Below, piece by piece: positions 55,601-62,851 of a stretch of 64,000 nt of DNA. The translations under genes were made by a program, and so were the position numbers. The DNA is from Gordionus sp. m RMFG-2023. Its lineage: Eukaryota; Nematomorpha; Gordioida; Chordodea; Parachordodidae. Positions within the stretch are counted from its first letter, which is position 1, and every line of letters begins with the position of its first letter. The stretch is from assembly GCF_954871325.1 (NCBI RefSeq), contig NC_088777.1, positions 8,533,366-8,597,365 of the forward strand. The letters run 5' to 3'. The notes beneath the pieces are model-generated. The model saw only the letters and a list, made by a program, of their open reading frames with translations, ran no database searches and was not told the DNA's origin.

Positions 55601-58600
55601 GAGAATATTGCCCCCTAAAGGGTTGGGTGGATTCCAGGCCAGAGTCAATTCGTATGGTTTCACGTTGGTTATCTTTAGATCTGTCACTCGACCTGGTACT
55701 AAATATTAAATTCGGATTACAATTAATTATCCACCGGATTTATTCATGAATGCTTACCATCCTTCTTTCTATAACTCTCTCAGATGTTATAGTTTTATAT
55801 TTCTTTCTTTTTTTTGTTTTTTTCCTTCTTTCTTTCTCTCCTTTCTTTAATATTATCATGACTCGAGATGTAATGTGGTATACAAACTAGAATCAAGCGT
55901 TTTCGCCTTGAGCACCAGAGGTTGGCTCATGAGACCGGCCTGACTTACGGTAACTATCTCTATAACGTAATTCGTGTAAGATTTCAAATGTTTCGCTCTG
56001 ACTTCCAAAACCTCCTCGTTTTCTGCTTCCCTTGTAGTTATTATTTATATTGTGAATATTTATATTGTGAATATTTATATTCTATTTTTGTTGATTATAG
56101 ATTAAAAAAAATATTTTCCTTAAAACTTCAGTAATAAATTATAAGTGTCTTAAGAATCTAGCAGATCAGAGCAGTGCTTCGTTTGCCCGGATCTTTATCA
56201 CACTTTTTTAAATAGTAGTTGTGCAGGACAAAGACCGAACCCGTTTATTTCTATTGAGCTTTTCGGCTTGGCCCGTAATATTTTTTTATGAAAGGAAAGC
56301 GGCATGAATTTCGCTCAATTTTTCAGCTTTATATGTTTTTAAAGCTTCAGTTCGGCCTATCCTGCCGGACCGTCTCGCGGGTCACGCCGACCTCTTGTAG
56401 ATAGTACTTATCTTTCTAATTCCAGAAAATTTATGATACATTTAGAGATAATTTATAAGAAAAGGCCATATATATATTTATAAAATGAAAGTTCAAAAGT
56501 TAGCGGTAAAATTGTCGTTCAAGGACAGTTAGTATATTTTTAAATATAAAATAAATTTACGTTATAAATATTTTAAATTTTAAAAATTTACTAAAATCTT
56601 AGATTTGCTAAATCCTACTGCACATATAGTAATAATATGATTTCTTGTAAAAATATTTTATATATTTGTAACAGGTTTCTTATAAAATTGTAGATATTTA
56701 TCAAAATGCTATTTTTACTACGGTAGCTGAACAGCCTTATAAGAAAGTTGTTACAAATATATGTTTATATAGGAGACAATAAGATGTATACAAACCTTGA
56801 TAATTATTGATCATATATTATTTTCCTTTTTATATTTTATTTTTAAGCTTATTGATTGTAGAAATTGTTAAAGATAACATAAAATATTGATAAACTATTT
56901 ATTCCATTAATATTTTAGAAAAAAAAGTTACAATATAAATATAAAGGTGTTGTAAACTAACCTAAACCCCATTCCCCTATATAAATGGCCCCGATGTATT
57001 AATACGGGAAAAATTATTGGAATGGTTAAAAAAGTTTCAAAAAAGAAGGAAAAACAAGTTGTGAAAAAAAAACATTATGAAATGAATCATAGTATTACTG
57101 TACTTACGTTTTATAATAATTATGTTCAAATGCCCTCTGCTTATTATTTACCTAGCGATTCTATATTTTGTCTATAAAAGACACTTCCCTCTCCCCTACC
57201 CTTGTGAATAATTTTTAGAATTTAAAAAAAAAATTATACTTCAAAATAATATTAATTTTTAAAAAAATCTTTTATTTGCATCCTAAATATTTTACTGATA
57301 GGTTTCATGGGCGGAATCATCAATGTCATACCCGCTATCGTATTCGTTGTAAGTCCGGGAATAGACCGTGTACATCATAGTTCCGGTTATTCGGTTTTCG
57401 TGTGTACGGTTATAGCCAGATACAGGATTAATAACTGGTATCGATGTTGGTTTTTGGGTGGATGGTGACGGATAGATGTAAACGACAAAATACTCAAAAT
57501 GGCCAGAATCAGGGATGAGCCATTTGATGACTAAACTGTTTTCTGAAGGATCTATAACGACTCGAGATGAATCTACCATTTGTGGCTCTAATATAATAAA
57601 TAATATTTTTTTTAGACTTATCAAATTATGAGATTGCGGTTAAAAAAATTCAAAAGCTCAAATTCATGTATACCAATATTTTAAAAAAAAATTCAAATAT
57701 TAACTAATATTAAAGCTCGTTTGAGAACATGTCGCTATTTTCCCGTTCGAAGCAACAACGGTTAAAACTGCGTTATAGCCCGAGCCCGAAATCAAACTAT
57801 GCACCACTTTTTGAAACTCTAGTTTAGGGTCATTCTTTTTATCGGCAGTGTAATTCCTTTCAAGTTTCCTTATCACATCGACCTTGAGTATACCGGATGG
57901 ATGTTTAGAGATGATTTTAATCTCGGATCTGAAAGATGAGGACTTGGGGTTTCTGGGAATCTTGCGAGAAGATTGAAATTTGTTAGTGGAATCACTGTAG
58001 GAGGTATCGATTGGAGTCAGTGTTATACTATTTATATAAATGATCATTACACAATACCCAAATTATTATGAGGAAATGTTATATTCGTTATTTTAAATTA
58101 AATGATATACCGATAGTATCGAAAATACCCCGAAACATTTTGAGCGATGGAGAAGGTAACTTGATCGGTTGTTGTTTTGAGAACAGTCAAGTTGGAGGAG
58201 CAAATAGGGGCTTGTATATTTTTGTAGAAATCAAATTATTTGGTGCAATATGCGAAAACCTACAAAATGATTACTTATCACTACTTTAATGTTAGTTTTA
58301 AAGTTTAAATTTAGTTAAAATAAAGTATTAAGTATACTAAATAATTTTATTAGATACTCTTTTGTAAAAAAAAAATATTACTAGTGATAATGTAGGTTGG
58401 CTGACTAAACGAAAGTACATTGGTATAGCCATGCGAAACCGAATACAACGAAATTCTGAAGATTTTAAAAATATATTATAAGTTAGTATTTCATTCTTGG
58501 CAATATTTATTATTATATTTTTTCTCAAATTATATCACCGAAATTGCGTCCATTTTGTTAATCTTTAAACCATAACTTATTAAACTCTAAATATAGATAA

Positions 58601-61600
58601 CAAAAAAAATCGTTTTGTAAAGCGTGTTATATACTCATTTAATATTGGACATTTTTTTTAATGTTTAAAAAAAAATGCGAAATTATGAAATGTTAAATAA
58701 AAAAAACAATATTTTGAAAATATAATTACTTGTATTTAAGCCCGTTATAAAAATTAGGCAACAATGCCCCGATTCTTCGATTTTCGTTTGTCGAAAAATA
58801 TAATGAAGGATTTACGATTAGAATATACAATTCGGTGTCGACAGTTTCGAAAACGAATTTCTCGGTCTCGAACGCTCCGTAAATGGCGGTGGACGTATCA
58901 ACCGCGTGGTCGTGGCTTCGAACGAAAAAATTTATTTATTAGTTAAAATTAATCAGTTCATGATGTACGGTCAAATACCATAGATAATTAATAATAAATC
59001 TAGCTTTTTTTTAAAAAAAATAAAATCATTCCTTACTCATATATTATAAGATAAATTTGAGTAGTGACAAACAGTCAATCAAATTTTAAATTATATTTAT
59101 TATAAAATGATAATAATAAGCGTGATATAAATAGTATTACGCTAACCCTTAGAGGAAATTATTGATCCTCTTACATTCATCCCCATTTTATTTTTATGGC
59201 AAGGATATCATTTTAAAAAAAAAGAATATCATATCGATTTTATGATCTCGAACCAACTCACAATTCCATATAGGACTATATAAATTTTCATTATTTAATA
59301 TCTTATTATTATAGCTATCAGTGTAAAATGCCTATAATTTTTAATCTAATATTTATATAAAATTTTAAACTATTACCCCTAAACATTCAAATTTATTTTT
59401 GATAACAAATCCCCACTTTCCCTACTGCTATTTTATATTTCGTCCATCTAAGCGTTATCTCAAAAATCCCCCCCCCCCCCGTAAATACAAAATTTATTGC
59501 TGGTTTTACCCATAATTTGAGGTGTCCTTATAATATAAAAATTTGTTTAGAAAAAAAAGAAAAAAAAACATAAAAATAAAATATGTCCAAAACATAATTT
59601 TGAAAAATTATATAAAATTTAACATAAACAATTTCATTAAATTTTAAAATTTGCGAAAGTTATAAAACTTTATTTCCCGCTTTCCTTAAAATGTGAAAAC
59701 TTTTTCATTAAATTTTAAAATTTGCGAAAGTTTTAAAACTTTCTTTCCCTCTTTCCTTAAAATGTCAAAACTCAGGCTATAATCCTTTCGGATTCAACTT
59801 CCAAAAAATAGTTCGGAATCGTTGAACAATCATATCCTATCGGTTATATAAAAAAAAATTTTTTCGGATCGCCAGGCCTAATGGTTCAATAGAGAGCTCT
59901 ATTTTTCAAAAATGCATTCTTATTTTGCAAACAAAAATCTTTAGAGTATATTTTATCTATATCGATATTCACGAGAGCAAATAAACATTATAACATTCGA
60001 TTATTAACAATCTTTGTTTTCAGTAAGATTTACCTAACATTAGACTTAGGAGCCGTCGGAAAGAGAGCTTGTTTGACTATCAAAAATCTATCAATTCTTG
60101 ATTGTTGTTTTTTCAACTCCGGGTGACCTTTCATGTAATCGTCCTGGTCTATTTTCCAATTGAGAGATATATCGCTGAATGAATGATCCACTTCAAGAGA
60201 TGATGAATTCTTAAGGCAACTTTCTTGTTGACTAACATCCGTAACCAATGAATCAAAATCGGTACATGAATAATGGTCTTTATTCCCTTCCGCGAGTGAT
60301 GAAAAATCGATTAATCGAGCCGGGCCGATTTCAGACTCCGCATCAAATCGTGATTGAGAATAGAGGCAGGATAATGACGTTGTATAGTTAAAATCAGTAT
60401 TGGATAAGGGAAAACATGTCGGATAATAAATCGGATCGGCTATATTTAAAACCGGGTTGATGTTAGATGAATCGAGGTTGGAGGGATTTATTGAGTAGAG
60501 GTTGTTTGAAGTGGGGATAGGGGCTGTATATATAAATATAAAAATACTAGTTGATATCAGAATTGTTGAAGTTTCTAGATACATAATATTGTATCTATAT
60601 ATTACCCAGATACATTTTAAGCTGTATTTGTATCTATTTGTAGATATAATTTGCCAGTCTTTATTATCTTAAAATTCTTTTTAATCCTTTTGTATTGAAT
60701 TTATTAAATATCTCTGAGTTTATTTCTATCTAACCCTAGATAAACTTTGATAACGAAAATATTGTATAATTTTTATAAATATTAAAAAAATTTATATGCG
60801 GCAAATTTCAAACTTGATTGGACTGGCTTCAAATTTCAGAAAATTCAATGGAGTGGCACAGCTATTAATATGAATTTTTAAAGTTTCCAAATGAAATTAA
60901 TGGCAAAAAAATATAGAAAGATTTAATATTACATGCTATTCAACAAAGATATGGATAATGGTATAAATTTTAACACCCATTTAACTTTGACAGATTATCC
61001 TAAAAATGGGTGTGGTGATTTTATTATACTTAATATTATCCTATTATTTTTATTAGTGCGACTGAAAATATGTTTAGGGATGCCTTTGTGATAAAAACTA
61101 TGAGAATATTTTATTAATAAAAGCTAACAATAATATTTTATAATCATTAAGTGGTATATTTTATAATATAAACAAAATATCAAACTGAATAAAAAATGTT
61201 TTGTTCAACAAAATTAAGTTTTAATAATAGATTTTCAATTTTGGCGTTATGCACCTTAATTTATTATGATAAAAAATATCTTTATATCTTTGGTGGAAAT
61301 GCATCTGCATCAAGATAAAATTTTCAGGCCATGTATTTGTATCTAAACTTATATTTAGGCCATGTATATGTATTTGTATATTAGAAAATTTGAAAAGCAT
61401 TAGGTAGGATATGAAAATATGTATTTTTACCTATAACGAAAGACTTCAAATGAGATGGGGAGTAAACAATTCGCTGGTTCACCTGGACACCAGAACGGAT
61501 ATTGAGTTCATATCGAAATCCGGGTCTTAAATCGGTAATATCAACCGTGAAGGGGTGATTGGCATACAATGATGATTCATTGACATGATGACTAGCTATG

Positions 61601-62851
61601 TTAAATTCAAAAACTTTGAAGAAAAGCGGGTTCGACGAAAGAAACGAATAATTTGAATTGCATTCAATACTTTAAAATTGAAAATATAAAAATAAATAAC
61701 TTACATTTGAAAATAAAAGTCACTTTAAAATATTATACACACTTTAGAGAACTTTAATAACCAAAATTAAATATTATTATCATAAAAAAAATATGTCGAA
61801 ATCAACAAAAATTTGGAAATAATAACATTATAAAAATTTAAGACTAACAAAAAACAATAAAAATGTTGTTTGGTAAAAAATATTTTTATCATTTACGGTT
61901 AGGCCTTTATATTTCTTCATATTCATCCTCCTCAAAATATGAATTTCTTGATTATAATATAAGATGACTATCTTTCTTAGCCGTCTTTCTTTTTCTTCCT
62001 TCCTTTATTATTTTTTTTCTTTCTTTCTACATGAAAGGGACGAAGAGGAGAGGGAAGATGATGGTCCAATTCTCACAATAATAAATCGATAATTTCATTT
62101 TTTTTCTTATTCAAACCTAATATACAGCGTATCGTTGGAGGTAAATGGGCAACTGTCCGCAAAATACTGATTCAATAGAGCCCTGTAACTGGTTGGACCT
62201 ATTTGAAACAAGGTTACATTGCTGGGTTTGATAGGAGCTTCATTTTACATAAAGTATATTAATATATATATTATTTTATTTTTTTTAGCAATATTGAAAT
62301 TATATTTTCTCCCGCGTTTGATTGGGGAGGAGGTACTGTGGTGATTTTATAGATGTGAGGGCATATTATACTACCCTATCTTACCCTGAATTCATAATTA
62401 ACGCGAATTCGCGGCGAGGTATATAAAAATTAATTTTTTCAAAAAATAAATAAAGGGGGTGTTGGTATATGAGAATATACTGATTAAAGAAGTCATTCTT
62501 AAATAAATGACGACAAAATATAAAATAAAGAAAGAAAGAAAAAAGGAAGATCTGTGATATCAAGAATATAATCTTTATTCCATTTCTAATCTAAATTTAG
62601 AAGAAATTCATTAATAGATAATTAAAATTTTTTTACAAACCAATGGCAAATGTGACGTATGGATCATGGAGGCTTTTGATCGTTTCATTCATCTCAGATC
62701 TAAATACGGTACTTAATGTGGCGTTGTATGAGCACGCGCTATCAAAAATAGAACCTACGGATAGAATGGTATAATTTCGAACATTTCTGGGAATTTTGAA
62801 GATATGGATGGGAACTGCAGTTGTTTGGCCATTCATGTACCATATTTTCAG
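30930..62851 (-). CDS. R3-type receptor protein tyrosine phosphatase, 3' 22 exons (5' partial)
   Basis: Single-pass membrane phosphatase removing phosphate from tyrosines. The 22 exons sum to 5,847 nt with no internal stop: 1,948 aa. Layout: FN3 material at residues 1-1184 (at least six recognisable repeats), membrane-proximal region, transmembrane helix near 1219-1244, basic juxtamembrane tail, one PTP domain about 1478-1740, and an acidic Ser/Asn-rich tail to 1948. Catalytic motifs intact: [29 protein letters not shown] (1666-1668), [10 protein letters not shown] with Cys about 1700, and the Q-loop [10 protein letters not shown]. One PTP domain plus FN3 repeats and EEFEELRYVG point to the R3 group (PTPRB/PTPRJ/Drosophila Ptp10D), not LAR. 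Introns at FN3 borders are all phase 1, as in shuffled domains. No signal peptide seen: the N-terminus lies upstream. Introns contain all the transposons. Confidence 0.93.
31675..33011. other. RPTP introns between exons 20, 21 and 22
   Basis: Introns of 381 and 807 bp. AT-rich; nothing recognisable apart from (AG)n near 32928-32938. Confidence 0.4.
32056..32204 (-). CDS. RPTP exon 21: WPD loop and catalytic Cys
   Basis: Reads [20 protein letters not shown] to [10 protein letters not shown]. The WPD Asp (general acid) and nucleophile Cys are both here. Donor GCAG|GTTTTA splits the Ser after Cys. The acceptor (TTGAAG|GG) is weak but the phase fits. Confidence 0.94.
33012..33137 (-). CDS. RPTP exon 20
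   Basis: 42 codons: [20 protein letters not shown] to [11 protein letters not shown]. The KC..YWP motif is present. Acceptor TTTAG|GAC, donor TTG|GTAAGA. Confidence 0.94.
33401..33535 (-). CDS. RPTP exon 19
   Basis: 45 codons: [20 protein letters not shown] then [20 protein letters not shown] and NESGK. Acceptor AAAAG|GGT, donor AAG|GTGAGA. Phase 0 both sides. Confidence 0.95.
33678..35347 (+). repeat. Outer left arm: tandem subrepeats with TAGTGCTTC motif
   Basis: Units of roughly 130-435 bp, each with GAAGCACTAACGATGAAAC, CATTCTTTAGTGCTTCGTTA, AATGGCGACGTGCCAAAAC and CCGGTTTTCGCCATTATTTA. About four full units plus a distinct terminal unit. Small ORFs in it are repeat artefacts. Confidence 0.9.
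35705..35815 (+). repeat. GCAGTGGCGTATCAAGG-type repeat in the left arm
   Basis: GAAGCAGTGGCGTATCAAGG then a G-rich tract and GGCCTTAGGCCGGGTCATAT. Mirrored at about 44630-44745 in the right arm, so it was in the arm before or during palindrome formation. Confidence 0.7.
35874..37022. repeat. Direct and inverted repeats in the LINE 5' region
   Basis: 35874-36010 (GATATAATAATGTGCTGTAA and on) recurs directly at 36464-36600. 36317-36452 recurs inverted at 36887-37022 (TTCTGTTATATTGCTGG ends). Looks like repeated or rearranged promoter units of the LINE. Confidence 0.8.
37023..38306 (+). other. LINE 5' UTR, pyrimidine-rich
   Basis: Strongly T/C-rich on the plus strand with repeated CAACACTTATA, TTTACATGCA and ACACATTTATTCCTCACAAT segments. 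No ORF; leads directly to the LINE start codon at 38307. Confidence 0.5.
38307..41121 (+). pseudogene. LINE reverse transcriptase/endonuclease ORF, broken
   Basis: N-terminus [19 protein letters not shown], a C..C...H...C finger. RT core: [53 protein letters not shown]. The catalytic box reads YIND instead of YxDD. Then [20 protein letters not shown], a Cys/His cluster [20 protein letters not shown] and RLE-type [19 protein letters not shown]. Order and RLE place it near R2/NeSL-type LINEs. Frame changes near 39015, 39860, 40240 and 40829 (GTCTGG|ACTTC, apparent loss of one G), so it is inactive. Host exons nearby show none, so these are not general sequencing errors. Confidence 0.9.
41331..42852 (-). 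repeat. Inner left arm of the foldback element
   Basis: Reverse complement of about 43048-44570. Holds the zinc-knuckle ORF and a poly-C tract (about 42780). Confidence 0.93.
42203..42667 (-). CDS. CCHC zinc-knuckle ORF, left-arm copy
   Basis: 154 codons, open. One zinc knuckle [14 protein letters not shown] (C-X2-C-X4-H-X4-C) near residues 58-71, then a basic RRRFRR patch, and a Ser/Thr-rich acidic C-terminus. Such knuckles occur in nucleic-acid-binding proteins, including Gag and LINE ORF1, so it may be a retroelement-derived or captured host exon. Upstream the frame stays open ([13 protein letters not shown]) to an AG, so it may be a 3' exon. No partner enzyme in the arm. Confidence 0.6.
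   Translation of the reverse strand: MWMSQQEIPNIPIIQPIITSRNVPNVSRLYSAPFIRTGGIHLERNAVFRQQERTLPTCFLCGRLGHKIFNCRENASLPRRRFRRTDNALAGLPKESVANTIRIPLSETGDKASTSGIRQQAHSRTSSEVQRMEELMLGQSDDENKNSDHPLGKD
42853..43047. repeat. Foldback loop containing a stray copy of the element end
   Basis: 42857-43016 is a direct copy of the element's right end (46492-46648), from CGACTTTTAAGCGTGAAGTT to CAATTGTTCGGCCAACT, but lacks the final CCACGGACCT. It is not palindromic with anything adjacent. Confidence 0.85.
43233..43697 (+). CDS. CCHC zinc-knuckle ORF, right-arm copy
   Basis: Inverted duplicate of 42203-42667; only about two residues differ (IPIV for IPII, SNHP for SDHP). Both copies are uninterrupted, so the two would give near-identical proteins, transcribed away from each other from the centre. 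An AATAAA lies downstream near 43786. Confidence 0.6.
   Translation: MWMSQQEIPNIPIVQPIITSRNVPNVSRLYSAPFIRTGGIHLERNAVFRQQERTLPTCFLCGRLGHKIFNCRENASLPRRRFRRTDNALAGLPKESVANTIRIPLSETGDKASTSGIRQQAHSRTSSEVQRMEELMLGQSDDENKNSNHPLGKD
45345..46656 (-). repeat. Outer right arm: tandem subrepeats
   Basis: Mirror of 33678-35347: AAGCACTAACGA, GGCACGTCGCCATTATTTG and AAATAATGGCGAAAACCGGA units in inverted order. Confidence 0.9.
46839..47024 (-). CDS. RPTP exon 18: substrate-recognition loop
   Basis: 62 codons: [16 protein letters not shown], then [20 protein letters not shown] (pTyr loop, Tyr replaced by Phe in KNRY but Tyr kept in PYD) and [11 protein letters not shown]. Donor CCG|GTATCA opens the 13.3-kb intron that holds the foldback element. 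Confidence 0.95.
47270..47440. other. GC-rich structured island in an RPTP intron
   Basis: Next to a poly-G tract. Contains perfect hairpins GCCGAA-GAG-TTCGGC and CCGCCATACC...GGTATTGCGG (minus-strand sense) within otherwise AT-rich intron DNA. Not an exon: exons 17 and 18 join in frame without it. Could be a MITE or an RNA gene relic; not recognised. Confidence 0.35.
47562..47667 (-). CDS. RPTP exon 17: start of the catalytic domain
   Basis: Acceptor ATTAG|C. Reads [20 protein letters not shown] then [15 protein letters not shown], the helix alpha-1'/alpha-2' region of PTP domains. Donor GAG|GTTTCG, phase 0. Confidence 0.92.
48577..48781. mobile_element. ~205-bp MITE, copy 1
   Basis: Ends TAGCGTTGTTAAACGGCTCG and CGAGTCGTTTTAACAATACCA. 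Long inner inverted match (TTTTTAAAAACGGCTAACTC / GAGTTAGCCGTTTTTAAAAA). Non-coding. Confidence 0.7.
48928..49131. mobile_element. ~205-bp MITE, copy 2, inverted relative to copy 1
   Basis: GTGTTGTTAATCGATTTGAG to CGAGCCATTTAACATCAACT, same internal GGCTAACTCAATATTTTA. Flanks AGTGACAA/AGTGACGT (6 of 8). A 60-codon ORF is chance. Confidence 0.65.
49530..49665. mobile_element. Partial third copy of the same MITE
   Basis: Shares GAAGATTTTGCTCATA, GACATCTATTAGCGAAATCT and AAATCGAACCATTTAA with copy 2; its left end is lost. Confidence 0.5.
49690..50350 (-). pseudogene. Decayed hAT transposase (DUF4371/ZMYM1 type) in RPTP intron
   Basis: Minus-strand traces in order: [54 protein letters not shown]. 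These parallel the R.DVD..F...., PR...RQ.HRSN and ..Y...F.D....EL..RF blocks of this hAT group. Many stops and frame changes. Confidence 0.5.
50491..50884. mobile_element. 394-bp non-autonomous hAT related to the 11558-12879 element
   Basis: Flanks ATTTTAGC/ATTTTAAC (7 of 8). Ends TAGAGATCTGCA/TGCTGGTCACTA. GGGCCGGGCC-rich subterminal blocks as in the larger element. Inside the RPTP intron between exons 16 and 17. Confidence 0.7.
51344..51992 (-). CDS. RPTP exon 16: cytoplasmic juxtamembrane region
   Basis: Acceptor ATCAG|AA, preceded by an unusual poly-A stretch rather than pyrimidines. Asn/Ser/Arg-rich, apparently disordered: [20 protein letters not shown] to CFESAESYF. Donor TT|GTAAAT, phase 2, which fits exon 17. 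Confidence 0.87.
52377..52574 (-). CDS. RPTP exon 15: transmembrane segment
   Basis: Acceptor ACCAG|AT. After VNARQS comes [20 protein letters not shown] and LTYIAL, then basic KKW as stop-transfer. Donor G|GTTTCA. Reading on past this donor gives a spurious hydrophobic tail in the intron. Confidence 0.93.
53159..53590 (-). CDS. RPTP exon 14: last ectodomain exon
   Basis: Acceptor ATAAG|TA. Reads [20 protein letters not shown] and ends [20 protein letters not shown] then [12 protein letters not shown]3-like at its end. Donor G|GTAAAA, phase 1. Confidence 0.88.
53960..54150. repeat. AAGTAACGTAA-rich short repeat, RPTP intron 13/14
   Basis: Repeated AAGTAACGTAAC and ACTTATTTTAAAAG segments; possibly a small MITE. 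No coding content. Confidence 0.4.
54281..55018 (-). CDS. RPTP exon 13: large membrane-proximal ectodomain exon
   Basis: 738 nt, phase 1 at both ends. Starts [20 protein letters not shown] and ends [14 protein letters not shown]. No clear FN3 repeat; a long extracellular region before the membrane is common in R3 phosphatases. Contains sequons NNHF-adjacent NIS and NVT. A chance plus-strand ORF overlaps. Confidence 0.85.
55101..55278 (-). CDS. RPTP exon 12: FN3 C-terminal half
   Basis: Acceptor TATAG|AAA. Reads [20 protein letters not shown] then [20 protein letters not shown]. Donor G|GTAAAT, phase 1. Confidence 0.93.
55574..55698 (-). CDS. RPTP exon 11: FN3 N-terminal half
   Basis: Acceptor TTTAG|TA. 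Reads [20 protein letters not shown] then [20 protein letters not shown], the clearest FN3 consensus in the gene. Donor AAG|GTTTGT, phase 0. Confidence 0.93.
55888..56030 (-). CDS. RPTP exon 10: FN3 C-terminal part
   Basis: Acceptor CAAG|G. Reads [20 protein letters not shown] then [20 protein letters not shown]. Donor A|GTTTGT, phase 1. Found by phase matching between exons 9 and 11. Confidence 0.8.
56031..57295. other. RPTP intron between exons 9 and 10
   Basis: 1.27 kb. A GC-richer patch at about 56160-56400 (CCTGCCGGACCGTCTCGCGG and neighbours) may be a MITE; the rest is AT-rich and unremarkable. Confidence 0.35.
57296..57587 (-). CDS. RPTP exon 9: FN3 N-terminal part
   Basis: Acceptor ATTAG|AG. 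Reads [20 protein letters not shown] then [20 protein letters not shown], with the core B-strand Trp. Donor CA|GTAAAA, phase 2. Confidence 0.87.
57705..58027 (-). CDS. RPTP exon 8: FN3 C-terminal part
   Basis: Acceptor AATAG|T. Starts [17 protein letters not shown] and ends [20 protein letters not shown] plus SQTSFNI. Donor A|GTTAAT, phase 1. Confidence 0.87.
58111..58210 (-). CDS. RPTP exon 7: FN3 N-terminal part
   Basis: Acceptor ACAAG|CC. Reads [20 protein letters not shown] and [13 protein letters not shown]. Donor CG|GTATAT, phase 2. Confidence 0.8.
58382..58455 (-). CDS. RPTP exon 6: FN3 end
   Basis: 74 nt. Acceptor TTCAG|A. Reads [20 protein letters not shown] then YIIT, the typical S.vs.G..S final strand of an FN3. 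Donor A|GTAATA, phase 1. Confidence 0.78.
58829..58915 (-). CDS. RPTP exon 5
   Basis: 87 nt. Acceptor CGAAG|C. Reads [20 protein letters not shown] and FVFETVDTE. Donor TT|GTATAT. Chosen because phases on both sides match and the product continues the FN3 strand pattern. A plus-strand ORF here is its shadow. Confidence 0.75.
58916..60033. other. RPTP intron between exons 4 and 5
   Basis: Contains a poly-C tract (about 59469-59480) and a short direct repeat (TCATTAAATTTTAAAATTTG at 59633 and 59706). No gene. Confidence 0.4.
60034..60523 (-). CDS. RPTP exon 4: FN3-related, long
   Basis: Acceptor TACAG|CC. Starts [17 protein letters not shown] and includes [17 protein letters not shown]. Longer than an ordinary FN3 half because of a Ser/Asn/Asp-rich insertion. 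Donor AG|GTAAAT, phase 2. Confidence 0.85.
60524..61430. other. RPTP intron between exons 3 and 4
   Basis: Pieces of the TATCT/AGATAC MITE family at both sides (60580-60660, 61290-61385), inverted to each other and possibly the two ends of one element. Interior AT-rich. Confidence 0.4.
61431..61669 (-). CDS. RPTP exon 3: FN3 C-terminal half
   Basis: Acceptor AAAG|T. Ends [20 protein letters not shown] then [10 protein letters not shown]: the DL.PG..Y.l.i signature of an FN3 E-F strand. Donor G|GTAAAA, phase 1. Confidence 0.88.
62117..62237 (-). CDS. RPTP exon 2: FN3 N-terminal half
   Basis: Acceptor GAAG|CT. Reads [20 protein letters not shown] and on to TSNDTLYI. Donor AG|GTTTGA, phase 2. 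Confidence 0.85.
62641..62851 (-). CDS. RPTP exon 1 of this window: FN3 C-terminal part
   Basis: Acceptor TTTAG|CTG, phase 0. Reads [18 protein letters not shown] to [17 protein letters not shown]. Donor G|GTTTGT, phase 1. N-glycosylation sequons NYT, NAT and NET fit an extracellular location. An earlier exon must exist because this starts mid-domain. Confidence 0.85.

Noticed and set aside
58764-58946. Arg-rich plus-strand ORF
   Set aside because: Antisense shadow of phosphatase exon 5, whose phase and FN3 pattern fit.
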